64,000 bases of DNA from Watersipora subatra (Eukaryota > Bryozoa > Gymnolaemata > Cheilostomatida > Watersiporidae), in NCBI RefSeq assembly GCF_963576615.1, contig NC_088712.1, positions 20,133,870 to 20,197,869 on the forward strand, written 5' to 3'. The notes under the pieces are model-generated. The model searched no databases. It saw nothing but the letters and a program-made list of their open reading frames with translations, and had not been told where the DNA came from. The translations under genes and the position numbers were made by a program. Shown here one piece after another: positions 48,501 through 58,900 of this stretch. How positions within the stretch are numbered: position 1 is the stretch's first letter; the number at the start of each line of letters is the position of its first letter.

Positions 48501-50540
48501 TGCTAACTGTAATGATATGCATGTAATCGCTATATCAAAATTAGATACACTATGCCGCTTCAAAGTAGGAATTTACTTCAACAAATCTTAGACACAAACT
48601 ATCTTGTCTAATTATATTCAGTCATGTCTAATGGGTGTTTAATACAGTGGCCCAGCTTAACTGCTTCTAAATATCATTCGATTCATTTGTTTGTTATTAG
48701 TTTAATTTTTATTTGGTCACTCTTTGTATTATTAATGATATGGAAGTCTCTAAACTATTGGTCTTATCCATTACCTTGTGTGTAATATTCTTGTCTTTCT
48801 CATCCAAAGTCAGTTTAATATGTTTTCAATAAAATATGCAGTCTCAGATGCACAAACTATGGAATAATAGTGTAGTTTTTAGTGCCAAGTCAATAAGAAT
48901 TCATAGATCAGCTGATTCACTTTACACACCACCATGATGTTGTGTCATCCTATTCATAGGCCTCACTTATTTTGATTATTCACACATCTACTGTTTACAA
49001 GATCTTTGGGTTCAGATAAAAATTTTGTTAGCAAGAGATTTAATTAAAACTAGGTATATTTATAAAGAATATAAATGGCAACATTTTGCCACATTAAAAT
49101 CTTTTCATCAATAAAATAAAAAATTTAAAAAAGACTAGCTTTAAATTTGCCAAATAGACAAACACAAAATTTTACAAATAGGTTTGCCTTTTTCGAAAAG
49201 TTTTGCTACATTTTCAAATAATTTTAATTTAGAGATTGGCTTTAAATTTATGAATATGCATGTTAATTTTTTTATTTGTCGCACAAACTGTTTTAAAAGT
49301 ACAACAAAATGGTAGTAAAAGTGCACCACACAACTCACTCAATTCACGTTGTTACATAAAATAATTGTTATATACTGTAGATTTATTTCTGTGCATCACT
49401 CGTTAAAAATCAAAGCATAATCTGTAATGTCAATTAAGCGCCACCGGTTAATTTAATATTGTAATAGATTCATTTAATTAATCTTTCTGTCTTTTTACCT
49501 TTTCACAAAATTATAGGTCAGTGGCAAAAAAGGAAGGAAGTAGTAAACTATTTGGGTTACTTGTTACCTAATAAAGATATACCCTCATACAAACAGAACA
49601 TAATTTACTGTCACATTTGAAAAGTTCATTAAACAAAAGTCAATCATATATGTTTTGTCAAGTATCAAGTTGGACAATCAGAGAATTGAACTCTATTCAT
49701 GTTATGTGACTATCTTAATGAAATAAAGTTTCTGGAACCTTCTAGATCTAGTGCACATCTCATGCTGCTAAAGCCTGGTTTCCATATGACAGCGCAATGA
49801 TCGTACGCTGCCCAATGATCGTGCGCACTGCATTTCTTGAGCCACGCGCAATGTTTCCATATTGCGCGTAGGCGCCATGCTTGCATTTGACAGGGTGGAT
49901 AATTTCCTTACTTCATCGTATGAGAGACATATTTTTTTAGAAAAAAACAGCCCTTCGTGGCGAGATTGCGCTGTCATATGAAAACCAGGCTTATTCTTTT
50001 GTACGGGAGACCGATCTTTTCGGGGCCACAGCCCTTCGTTTTAATTGTGAGATAGGTTGAAAAGGTCTAGCGGTGTATTGTGGGATACATCATTGCATGC
50101 ACCCACTGCAAGGATCCATTCTGTTGGATCCTTTCGATCAGCGTGCGCATGTCGTGCGATTGTCGCGCGCTGACGTTTCTATATCACAGCTGGCCTACGC
50201 ACGACGTCGTGCGCCTTGTTGTGCACCTCGCGCTGTTATATGGAAACCAGGCTTAAAGTTGCTAGGATCTTCTAGTCAGTTTGAAAACTTTTATTTCATC
50301 ATGCCTGAAAGACCAGATAGAAGGAACATAGCTATAACTGCAGTTTGGTAAATCATTAAAATGCTATTCTTATTTGTTGAATTAAAATGTGACCTTCTGT
50401 GTTTTACCAGATAAGTAATGCTGGGTATGAAGGGAGCTTAGATAGTTCTGCTTTGTCTTACAACAATGGAATGAAGTTCAGCACTCCTGATCGGGACAAC
50501 GATGGCCATAGTTCATACAACTGCGCAGCTGGATACACAG
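42145..50540 (+). CDS. FReD gene B: paralogue of A, terminal exon not seen
   Basis: Exons 42145-42574, 43655-43873, 44750-44886 and 50411-50540 join in frame for 305 residues plus one nucleotide. The last three have the same lengths (219, 137, 130 nt) and phases as in gene A. The protein has a signal peptide (about 1-19), a region with C50 and C87, a Thr-rich linker to about residue 143, then a FReD with DCQELY, VWCDF, GWTVIQKR, TPDRDND and NCAAGYTG. An extra cysteine sits in GVRCQG. The final GAWWFKSC-type exon was not found between 50541 and 64000. The gene has either lost it, making it a likely pseudogene, or has a last intron over 13 kb. Read-through past 50540 would give a short unrelated tail ending at 50653. 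Confidence 0.75.
42700..43654 (+). repeat. ~490-bp tandem duplication in FReD B intron 1
   Basis: Two adjacent copies (about 42710-43200 and 43200-43690) share TAGCATGAAAGAGG, TTTTGATTGGTTTA, GTTACAACGTTGGG and TTTTGCTCGTGAGGAA. The second copy runs into the functional exon 2; the first stops about 40 bp into an exon copy. Confidence 0.75.
43161..43200 (+). pseudogene. Vestigial copy of FReD B exon 2 start
   Basis: After an intact TATTATAG acceptor the sequence reads DCQELHNRGLSCPG and then diverges at the duplication junction. The acceptor is still usable in principle, but the piece has no domain body. Confidence 0.7.
43655..43873 (+). CDS. FReD B exon 2: first FReD exon
   Basis: 219 nt between TATTATAG and GTAAGC. 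It encodes DCQELYDRG through EREYWLG and aligns throughout with exon 3 of gene A. Confidence 0.86.
43874..44749 (+). other. FReD B intron 2
   Basis: AT-rich, no gene or recognised repeat. Confidence 0.5.
44750..44886 (+). CDS. FReD B exon 3
   Basis: 137 nt between GATTTTAG and GTAAGT, encoding GLDKIHALTR through DGYRLM. Same length and phase as exon 4 of gene A. Confidence 0.85.
44887..46658 (+). other. FReD B intron 3, 5' part
   Basis: No gene seen. Open frames are short and motif-free. Confidence 0.45.
46679..46738. repeat. Pair of AGCCGATATATCGGCT palindromes
   Basis: A perfect 16-bp palindrome at 46679-46694 and again at 46722-46737 (18 bp with flanks), 43 bp apart, inside the piggyBac-like left end. 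A half site, TATCGGCTTTTC, lies near 48087 toward the right end. Confidence 0.85.
46975..47779. mobile_element. hAT-like non-autonomous element nested in the piggyBac-like one
   Basis: Ends CTGGGGTCAGCAAC and the complement of CATGGGTCGGCAAC, flanked by 8-bp near-duplicates AACTAGAC and AGCTAGAC. An 8-bp duplication with GGGTC(A/G)GCAAC ends fits hAT. Inside, a ~140-bp segment (AGTGTAATTTTGTTTT...AAAAGTTACAT) is tandemly duplicated at about 47415-47690. No transposase. Confidence 0.7.
48169..49768 (+). other. FReD B intron 3, middle part
   Basis: From about 49005 this is homologous to FReD A intron 4 (TTTAATTAAAACTAGG, GGAAGGAAGTAGTAAACTAT and other strings). No gene. Confidence 0.5.
49772..50253. 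mobile_element. Composite MITE with three related ends
   Basis: The left end AGCCTGGTTTCCATATGACA and the far-right inverted end match over 24 bp with one difference. A third end, inverted, lies at about 49964-49990. TAA flanks both outer ends (49769-49771, 50254-50256), a 3-bp duplication as in PIF/Harbinger. The paralogous intron of FReD A lacks the insertion. The interior is GC-rich and CpG-rich compared with its surroundings. Confidence 0.75.
50411..50540 (+). CDS. FReD B exon 4: calcium-site exon
   Basis: 130 nt after TTTTACCAG. It encodes ISNAGYEGSL, MKFSTPDRDNDG and NCAAGYTG and is very close to exon 5 of gene A. The donor GTTTGTACTG and first intron bases also match gene A. Confidence 0.85.
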
Positions 50541-50663
50541 GTTTGTACTGTTGCAGCATTTTTATAACTCAAAAACCTTGCAGCACTTTTTGTAGCACAT
50601 TCTTGCCGCATTTCAAAGCATATTTCATTTCGAAAATGTTATCAAAATATTAAGCTGAAGCTG

Positions 50664-50665
<2 letters not shown>

Positions 50666-50711
<46 letters not shown>

Positions 50712-50795
50712 ATATATGTAAATATATATATACATGTATATTATACATGTATATATATTATATACATATATATATATTATAACATTAATATTTAA
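50666..50795. repeat. TA-rich palindromic tract
   Basis: (TA)n followed by nested ATATACATGTATAT-type palindromes, about 130 bp after FReD B exon 4. Confidence 0.8.
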
Positions 50796-52080
50796 TAATT
50801 ATATATAACAATTAATATGTATGTATTTGCAACATCTAATACATATGAAGAAAAAATTAATTAAAAAATACATATATATAATTATACATATCAGAGAAGC
50901 ATTTCTATCTGCTGATGTCTATTGCTTGCAATTAACCTACAATGATTTGATAACCTGTAATTTGTTAGAGCTTTCAATTTTTTTGTTTTATTCCAACTTT
51001 GAAGGCAAATTTTTATTTTGCAGCTATGTTTAGCACTGTTGCCTGAAAGTATTTTGCATTGATCAAAATGTTTTTACAGCTTGTAGCTAAAACTGGTTTT
51101 GATTTGCCTTAGGAGAGAAGTTATGAGCATCGATCCATCAAAAGCCTTATACAACCACAAATATGCTATCAAATAACATGCTATGAATATGAAAGTCCTA
51201 TTACAGAAAGCTGTCATCAAAATAATCACTTTTATAATCACTTTTGTCACTTTTAAAATCACTGTCGTCACCTTTTTTTAAGTTGGTAACCAAAACAACC
51301 TCTTTCTTTGCAATTGTTATTTTAATACAAATATCTATTTTTGTGGCAATGGGTTAGGATGAAAACCTGAAACTTGCTCAGCTTGAACTTTTGCTAGTCA
51401 ATAGCATGGGTCAACCAGCAAAAATATTTGGGTGAAACAAAAATATTTGCATCGTTCGGCCAGTTGCGTTCTAAATATTGCTTATGTTTAAAACGATTTA
51501 AACTGTCTAATCGTTGTTCAATACCTTCCACAATGTCTTCTGATCTCAACTCTTCTTTTGCACTACTGAACTAGTTAATATTAGTTTCTAAGCAGAATTC
51601 TGGCAGAGCAAAACTTTTATGCGTTGAATTTTGCACAAATAATGATCAGCGTTTAGCCGCATTTGCACTAATGACCACTTATAGCATAACAACTAGTGAG
51701 TCATTCATCAAACTTTTGTAAACCACTTTTTACATACATCGAAGTATCAAGACCTCATCAAACTAGTAACTACTAATGGTGTGATACTGTTTTTAAGTAG
51801 TTTTTTGGGAGTTGCTCTCAAAGTTAAAACAACAAAAAAAACTTCTGTGTCGGTGAAAAGACTAATCTGAACAGAAACAATGAAAAAATTAGTTGTTATT
51901 CATGTAACTGATTCATTATTAGTTCGATTTCATGGACAATGTTTTACTGATCACTTGCTATGATGGATTCGTAAAAATCAAAGTAGTGGTCAAATGGAGG
52001 CGGCACTCAACTCAATGGGTGGCACTTTATTTTTCAACTCTTCTATAGTGGTAGTCACAGATAGGTGACGTTCAAAGGAA
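50796..52080. other. Spacer, no gene seen
   Basis: No FReD terminal exon is found here. Near 51985-52090 a GGTGGC(A/G)(C/T)TCAA motif recurs several times (GGCGGCACTCAA, GGTGGCGTTCAA); the same motif marks the unit boundaries at about 56460 and 60770. Confidence 0.5.
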
Positions 52081-52139
52081 GGTGGCGTTCAATTAGAGGT
52101 TGGATGATATGTACAGATGGTTTGATCATACAAACCTGT

Positions 52140-52223
52140 ATGTTTTATATGAAATACAAATTTATATATATATATATATAGATATATACATATATATATA
52201 TACATATTTATATAGATTGATTG

Positions 52224-52263
<40 letters not shown>

Positions 52264-52269
52264 GTATAC

Positions 52270-52330
<61 letters not shown>
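52140..52330. repeat. (TA)n at start of unit 1
   Basis: Interrupted TA repeats; equivalents at 56500-56622 and 60825-60891 differ in length. Confidence 0.85.
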
Positions 52331-52332
<2 letters not shown>

Positions 52333-52369
52333 GATGGAAAATTTTTTAGCAACAGTTTATGACTAAAAG

Positions 52370-52896
52370 TGTCAGTCTGGATGTAGAAGTCCAAGAGGAT
52401 CTTAGCGCGGTCATTTTCATTGACCTTACCAGGAGCTTCTCACTAGTGTTGTGGTTTATTAAGGCCATACTCATCACATAGACTTCTTTACACAACATCT
52501 GCGACATGATTATGCCGCTCAGAGCATGCCTTTCCTGCTAGCTGCTTGCATCCACTGATGATGTGTTGGATGGTCCCAGGTGCATCTTTGCACAGTCGGC
52601 ATGTAGGATCGTTTCTAGTGTAATACATTTCTGCCATGAGTAGCGACTCTGTATTGGCCGTCAAGTTTCCTTTGTTTAGCCACATATATGTCTGGTGAAG
52701 ATCGCCAAACTTAGATATTTGTCGGTGGTAAGAACAATGAAGAGGTTTCATGTGCCAGTCAATTTCTTCATTATCATGGCGAAGCTCCATTTTCAGAGCA
52801 GCCGATTGAAATTCAGCTATCAACTTATCTGAAGTGGCCATGTAGGCTGCATAGGCTTTATAGCTTTGTTCTTCCGCTTTCACTATCTGCTGTACT
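52370..52896 (-). pseudogene. R4-like fragment, unit 1
   Basis: On the minus strand it matches the C-terminal region of the R4-like polyprotein (VQQIVKAEEQS, IDWHMKPLH, DLHQTYMWLN, the CRLC...H...C finger, [15 protein letters not shown] end). The nuclease core and 3' UTR are missing. An in-frame loss of 13 codons relative to unit 3 follows LLMA. The 5' side abuts a TACG microsatellite. Confidence 0.8.
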
Positions 52897-52966
52897 CTAT
52901 ATATGTATGTATGTATGTACGTATGTACGCATGTACGTATATACGTATGTACGTATGTACGTACAA
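52897..52966. repeat. TATG/TACG microsatellite, unit 1
   Basis: ATGT and ACGT tetranucleotides; equivalents at about 57190-57273 and 61498-61577 differ in length and phase. The open frames with YIRTYVHTYI are artefacts of it. Confidence 0.85.
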
Positions 52967-53551
52967 TACATACAATACAACAGCGTAGCTGTTGTTGCTC
53001 GCCGCTCGACGGGGAGACAACTACGCAAAAACAACAGCTTGTCAAGACAGGCTAGGCACCCACCCAATTAAAGAGCTCTGTTCTCTTATCTTTCTGCAGT
53101 CTAGCAATCCACAAGATTTGTTTGTGATTTTTAAAAAATGTCAATTTTTTTCTATTGCTGCCTCACCAAAGATTTGAATACAGGCTCACGACTCAAATTT
53201 CATTGCACTCACCCCGTCAATTTTTTGCTGCAAACTGCAGCAAATATGAATTGGTGCTATGAGTTTATATTCGACACTGTTACATAAATCTATAGGTTCA
53301 GACTTTCAATAAATTTTTTCGCAAGATCAAGGAAAAAAGGAAATCACAGTCTGTAGAAAAAATTCTCATTTTTCTTACACGCATTCATTTATAGCTTCAT
53401 TAAAGTTTGCATATAAGTTATAGCAGAGTTTGAACAGCAATGTCGGGCAACCGTCTTGCACTGCTCATCAACATGGCGTTGTCAGCATTGTAAACAGGTG
53501 CATCTACAATGCATATGACTGCAGGTAACTACATATCATGAAACACTTTCA

Positions 53552-53642
53552 CATTCACTAACACTTCCACTTCACTTTCACTAACACTTTCACTTCACTT
53601 TCACTAACACTTCCACTTCACTTTCACTAAGAATTTCACTTT
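53552..53642. repeat. 24-bp minisatellite, unit 1
   Basis: CACTAACACTT(C/T)CACTTCACTT repeated about three and a half times. Equivalents lie at about 57853-57945 and 62157-62222; unit 3 has one repeat fewer. Confidence 0.8.
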
Positions 53643-54050
53643 ATACACTAATCCTGATGTAGGAGTGAGTTAATGGTTAGAGAAATCTGCTCGGAATGTA
53701 TTTTTATGTCTCTGGCTGATCTGTTTTCATTAAAGTGATTGAAACAATATCTTTTCAAATCACAGGTTTTATACTAACTATAAGTTTAACGCAACTATTA
53801 GTTTGTGCATATTCATGCCAGTACTTTTATTTTGGATTTTTGTTATTATTTTTAGTGCTACAAAAGTTTGCAAAATGATGTTGCAGTCTTATATTGATGT
53901 TTTAACCGGCTGGTACATTTACATTTATGTTGAAAGCTAGTTCTCATCAGTGAAATAAATATCTCCCAAGTTTACATAAATTACCATGATGGCGTACACA
54001 ACAACATATGCCATAATTGTGTTTCCTTTTGACTTACCGCGCTTCTCAAA

Positions 54051-54600
54051 TCAATAACTAATCTTGTCATTGTAATGTACAATATAATAAATTATTAAAG
54101 TTCTACGTTGTGTTTTAATCCCTGCAATGACCTTTATTGATTTAAAAAATATATGTTGATTACATTTAAGGAGTATTGTAAATGCTAAGATAGTCAACAG
54201 TAAATTTGTGATGAGATACAGAAGCTGAATCAGTTCGTTTTTTAGCTCAGACAGTAAAAGATTGTTTTCCTGTGTGATCGTTTCTATGTGTCCACACATT
54301 TGTTTGGCTTAATGTACCTTTAATAATATATTCCACTTCAGTAAGTAGACTCTCACAGCAACTAATATACTGATTATTCATTCCTGCAAGATTTGCTTAC
54401 TATAGTTCAGAACTTTTTCCTCATCATATGGACTAAATTTCCAAACTGGTTTTATGCTGTCTGAGTAGCTTTGCTAGCTAGCTTTGATCTATTTACTTTA
54501 CTGGAACAGTTTTAGTGTACTTGACATTTTTTAATAGTCATGCAAACTGAATACTTTTGTGATCATTAAAAAGGGCTCCATATTATTTGTTTCCATTACT
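54051..54600 (-). pseudogene. Decayed coding-like module, unit 1
   Basis: On the minus strand three short coding-like stretches follow one another in different frames: SPYDEEKVLNYSKQILQ, then MNNQYISCCESLLTEVEYI, then an 82-codon frame with ITQENNLLLSELKNEL followed by a hydrophobic helix (LITNLLLTILAFTILLKC). They lie 3' of the GPCR. Two frame changes would be needed to join them, and no splice sites fit. The same pieces are in units 2 and 3, so the decay predates the triplication, or this is an unrecognised spliced gene. Confidence 0.35.
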
Positions 54601-54895
54601 GTCTGAAGCTCCCTCAATGTTCCAAACTTTCAGGGCATTTTAAGAATGCTTTTTGCCAAATAAGTTTTTTCTCAAAATCGAGGAGCCTGCTTTAAAAAAT
54701 AAAGGAACAATTTTTTAAAGAATTATGCATACTTTCATCTTAGACAAGATGCTCAAGACTCTCATTGCTACTAAAACTGCTCATGATGGTGAAAAAACAT
54801 GATTCACATGTTCAAACATTCAGGAGAACTAAAAGCTTCTGTTTTGAACACACCTGCTGAAAACACATAAACTTTGCTGTCACCATATATATATA

Positions 54896-54901
54896 TTTAT
54901 T
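54896..54901 (-). terminator. Putative poly(A) signal of GPCR copy 1
   Basis: AATAAA on the minus strand about 270 nt beyond the GPCR stop; equivalents occur in units 2 and 3 (ATATTTATTTCAAC). Confidence 0.35.
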
Positions 54902-55168
54902 TCAACAAATAGTGTTCACAAGTTGAAAGTTACAAAGCTAGAACATATTGTCGATGAAGGACACAAATAAACTAATAACTAGTTTGAGTACATAACTATC
55001 TCATTACTGTGTTCTAAACACAAAATCAATAAAGCTATTACATTTTCACAAAGGCCAATGTACAATCACATGAACAACAGAAAAAGTGTAATAAGCCTAT
55101 CTAACAGAGCTACAAGGATGTACATCACCTGATTACCACTAAATCAAAATTGTAACTGAAATAGGTTC

Positions 55169-56107
55169 TTATTCACCGGGATGAACTTGATTAGTGCAAA
55201 GTGCTTGAAGCCTACTCCACAACTTCTGTACATATCCTCTATTTACATACGCATACAGAAAGATGTTTGCAATGCCATATGTGGTTTGAAGAACGTCCCT
55301 GACATACTCTAGAATATGAAAATATTCATCAAGTTTTCTTTCATCTTTGTATGTCAAAAAGGCAAGTATGGCGGCGAATCCAGTAGAAAGTGTTGCGTAA
55401 AAAAAAATGCTTGTTCCTCTAATATACTGAGAAGCTTTAATCAACACCTGATCATCTGCCTTTAGGTTACATCTTGCTTTCATTTTTTTCAGTTCTCGTG
55501 TGATTCTAATCAGCAGCATGGAGGTACAAACAGTACTAATAACAGCAATCATTGTATAGAGTGCTGTCATCATATTTTTAGCTAGATTGCTGCTATCGCT
55601 GTTGCCATTGAAATCTGTCGAGTACAACAGACTCAGTGGTGCTATCAAACCGATGCTGATGATCAGAGCAAGAAAAGACAGTTTGCCAATGTTTTCCACC
55701 ATTTTAGAATTTGTGTACTGAAATGGCTTGCAAGCTGCATAGAACCTGTCTATACAAGCAAGCAAAATCTGCCAATATCGAAAGATAATGGCTCCTTCTG
55801 TTAGACTGTTCAAGACAAATGTAACTCGTACAACTTCAAGAGAAGATTGAGATTTAGTGAGAAGCATGAGAGAAAAAATGATGTAGAAGCCGCTGTACAG
55901 AATGTCAGCTAAACTCAAGTATACAACGACCCGAAATAAGCTTAATTTTCGCACTTCAGGAGATCTTCTTACCATGTTTATATGTAAAGCGTTTAGTCCT
56001 ATAGAAAATGTGTTGAGAAAGACTAGGCAGATAATGAAAGCTTCATGTTTCTCCCATTTTTCAACAGCTTGATCTATATCTCCATCACTTTTCAGAGACA
56101 TATTCAT
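55169..56107 (-). CDS. Rhodopsin-like orphan GPCR, copy 1 (intact)
   Basis: A single-exon frame of 312 residues with seven hydrophobic segments. TM1 (about 23-46) carries N39. TM2 has LSLAD with D68. TM3 ends in DRF (120-122) followed by YAACKPF. TM7 ends NIFLYAYVN (281-289) in place of NPxxY. The CWxP motif of TM6 is absent. These features place it in the rhodopsin-like superfamily but in a divergent, probably lineage-specific branch. Ligand unknown; a chemosensory or peptide receptor is possible. The N-terminus is short (about 22 residues) and has an NMS sequon at the start. ATG at 56105-56107 is used because the homologous start is kept in copy 2. Confidence 0.85.
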   Translation of the reverse strand: MNMSLKSDGDIDQAVEKWEKHEAFIICLVFLNTFSIGLNALHINMVRRSPEVRKLSLFRVVVYLSLADILYSGFYIIFSLMLLTKSQSSLEVVRVTFVLNSLTEGAIIFRYWQILLACIDRFYAACKPFQYTNSKMVENIGKLSFLALIISIGLIAPLSLLYSTDFNGNSDSSNLAKNMMTALYTMIAVISTVCTSMLLIRITRELKKMKARCNLKADDQVLIKASQYIRGTSIFFYATLSTGFAAILAFLTYKDERKLDEYFHILEYVRDVLQTTYGIANIFLYAYVNRGYVQKLWSRLQALCTNQVHPGE

Positions 56108-56267
56108 TGCCCCACGCGACCGTTACAGAGACAACCTTTCTTATTCGTTGCTTCTGCTTCAACTGACGATGAGATTGTAGATGCTTGTAGTGGGAGGCAG
56201 TAAATCTCAAGAGAAGTTTTTCTAACCAAGATAGATTGGTTTTCGTTTTACAACTTGCTTTATTCAT
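56085..56267 (-). other. Upstream ORF overlapping the GPCR start
   Basis: A 60-codon frame (MNKASCKTK...) begins 160 nt before the GPCR ATG and overlaps it in another frame. Copy 2 has the same upstream ORF (60390-60575). If transcribed it could damp GPCR translation. Its conservation may only reflect recent duplication. Confidence 0.3.
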
Positions 56268-56499
56268 ATATCATAAATCTACAAAAAGGTATGACCTATG
56301 TCCAATTCAAACAATTAATTGTGACTGCAATATATTCATTGCCACTATAAATGACCACATCTGCTAATAGATCATCAGATAATTTTTCAAAATTTCAAAC
56401 TTCAAATACTCATTCTTAGTTCTCACTTTGAACCCCTTTATTAATAGGGACGGTCAAATTGAGGTGGCGCTCAACTAGCGGTTGAGATATGTATCTATG

Positions 56500-56584
56500 T
56501 AAATAAATATATATATTTAGACGTATATATATATATATACATATATATCTATATATATATATATATATTAATACATATATATAT

Positions 56585-56622
<38 letters not shown>
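56500..56622. repeat. (TA)n at start of unit 2
   Basis: TA repeats between the boundary motif and the R4 fragment. Confidence 0.85.
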
Positions 56623-56623
<1 letters not shown>

Positions 56624-56663
56624 CAGAGATGGAAAATTTTTTAGCAACAGTTTATGACTAAAA

Positions 56664-57190
56664 GTGTCAGTCTGGATGTAGAAATCCAAGAGGATCTTAG
56701 CGCGGTCATTTTCATTGACCTTACCAGGAGCTTCTCACTAGTGTTGTGGTTTATTAAGGCCATACTCATCACATAGACTTCTTTACACAACATCTGCGAC
56801 ATGATTATGCCGCTCAGAGCATGCCTTTCCTGCTAGCTGCTTGCATCCACTGATGATGTGTTGGATGGTCCCAGGTGCATCTTTGCACAGTCGGCATGTA
56901 GGATCGTTTCTAGTGTAATACATTTCTGCCATGAGTAGCGACTCTGTATTGGCCGTCAGGTTTCCTTTGTTTTGCCACATATATGTCTGGTGAAGATCGC
57001 CAAACTTGGATATTTGTCGGTGGTAAGAACAATGAAGAGGTTTCATGTGCCAGTCAATTTCTTCATTATCATGGCGAAGCTCCATTTTCAGAGCAGCCGA
57101 TTGAAATTCAGCTATCAACTTATCTGAAGTGGCCATGTAGGCTGCATAGGCTTTATAGCTTTGTTCTTCCGCTTTCACTATCTGCTGTAC
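56664..57190 (-). pseudogene. R4-like fragment, unit 2
   Basis: Same structure as in unit 1, including the same 13-codon in-frame deletion (LLMAEMYYTRND). Trp-Gln replaces Trp-Leu in YMWQNKGN. Confidence 0.8.
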
Positions 57191-57273
57191 TCTATATATG
57201 TATGTATGTATGTATGTACGTATGTACGCATGTACGTATGTATGTATATACGTATGTACGTATGTACGTACAA
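57190..57273. repeat. TATG/TACG microsatellite, unit 2
   Basis: Longer than in unit 1 by about 12 bp, consistent with slippage. Confidence 0.85.
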
Positions 57274-57852
57274 TACATACAATACAACAGCGTAGCTGTT
57301 GTTGCTCGCCGCTCGACGGGGAGACAACTACGCAAAAACAACAGCTTGTCAAGACAGGCTAGGCACCCACCCAATTAAAGAGCTCTGTTCTCTTATCTTT
57401 CTGCAGTCTAGCAATCCACAAGATTTGTTTGTGATTTTTAAAAAATGTCAATTTTTATCTATTGCTGCCTCACCAAAGATTTGAATACAGGCTCACTACT
57501 CAAATTTCATTGCACTCACCCCGTCAATTTTTTGCTGCAAACTGCAGCAAATATGAATTGGTGCTATGAGTTTATATTCGACACTGTTACATAAATCTAT
57601 AGGTTCAGACTTTCAATAAATTTTTTCGCAAGATCAAGGAAAAAAGGAAATCACAGTCTGTAGAAAAAATTCTCATTTTTCTTACACGCATTCATTTATA
57701 GCTTCATTAAAGTTTGCATATAAGTTATAGCAGAGTTTGAACAGCAATGTCGGGCAACCGTCTTGCACTGCTCATCAGCATGGCGTTGTCAGCATTGTAA
57801 ACAGGTGCATCTACAATGCATATGACTGCAGGTAACTACATATCATGAAACA

Positions 57853-57945
57853 CTTTCACATTCACTAACACTTCCACTTCACTTTCACTAACACTTTCAC
57901 TTCACTTTCACTAACACTTCCACTTCACTTTCACTAAGAATTTCA
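57853..57945. repeat. 24-bp minisatellite, unit 2
   Basis: Same repeat number and order as unit 1. Confidence 0.75.
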
Positions 57946-58369
57946 CTTTATACACTAATCCTGATGTAGGAGTGAGTTAATGGTTAGAGAAATCTGCTCG
58001 GAATGTATTTTTATGTCTCTGGCTGATCTGTTTTCATTAAAGTAATTCAAACAATATCTTTTCAAATCACAGGTTTTATACTAACTATAAGTTTAACGCA
58101 ACTATTAGTTTGTGCATATTCATGCCAGTACTTTTATTTTGGATTTTTGTTATTATTTTTAGTGCTACAAAAGTTTGCAAAATGATGTTGCAGTCTTATA
58201 TTGATGTTTTAACCGGCTGGTACATTTACATTTATGTTGAAAGCTAGTTCTCATCAGTGAAATAAATATCTCCCAAGTTTACATAAATTACCATGATGGC
58301 GTACACAACAACATATGCCATAATTGTGTTTCCTTTTGACTTACCGCGCTTCTCAAATCAATAACTAAT

Positions 58370-58900
58370 CTTGTCCGTGTATTGTACAATATATTAAATT
58401 ATTAAAGTTCTCTGTTGTGTTTTAATCCCTGCAATGACCTTTATTGATTTAGAAAATATATTTTGATTACATTTAAGGAGTATTGTAAATGCTAAGATAG
58501 TCAACAGTAAATTTGTGATGAGATACAGAAGCTGAATCAGTTCATTTTTTCAGTAAGAGATTGTTTTCCTGTGTGATCGTTTCTATGTGTCCACACGTTT
58601 GTTTGGCTTAATGTACCTTTAATAATATATTCCACTTCAGTAAGTAGACTCTCACAGCAACTAATATACTGATTATTCATTCTTGCTAGATTTGCTTATT
58701 ATATTTCCGAAGTTTTTCATCATCATACGGACTAAATTTCCAAACTGGTTTTATGCTGTCTGAGTAGCTTTGCAAGTTAGTTTTGGTCTATTTAGTTTAC
58801 TGGAACAGTTTTATTATACTTGACATTTTTATAGTAGTCAGACAAACTGAATACTTTTGTGATCATTAAAAAAGGCTCCATATTATGTTTTCCTATTACT
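58370..58900 (-). pseudogene. Decayed coding-like module, unit 2
   Basis: Homologous to 54051-54600 but further damaged. A short deletion near 58545 removes part of the LLSELKN segment, and a stop follows KYNKQI. Confidence 0.35.

Noticed and set aside
52981..53045. Hairpin GCGTA...TACGC with AGCTGTTGT/ACAACAGCT next to the R4 fragments
   Set aside because: Present in all three units only because they were duplicated; competing pairings and no known RNA family recognised.
53941..53960. Possible second hammerhead core (CTGATGAG on the minus strand, repeated in units 2 and 3)
   Set aside because: No GAAA and cleavage triplet at suitable spacing and no stem II follow it.
56983..57378. 131-codon plus-strand frame in unit 2
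   Set aside because: Antisense shadow of the R4-like fragment and the TACG microsatellite.
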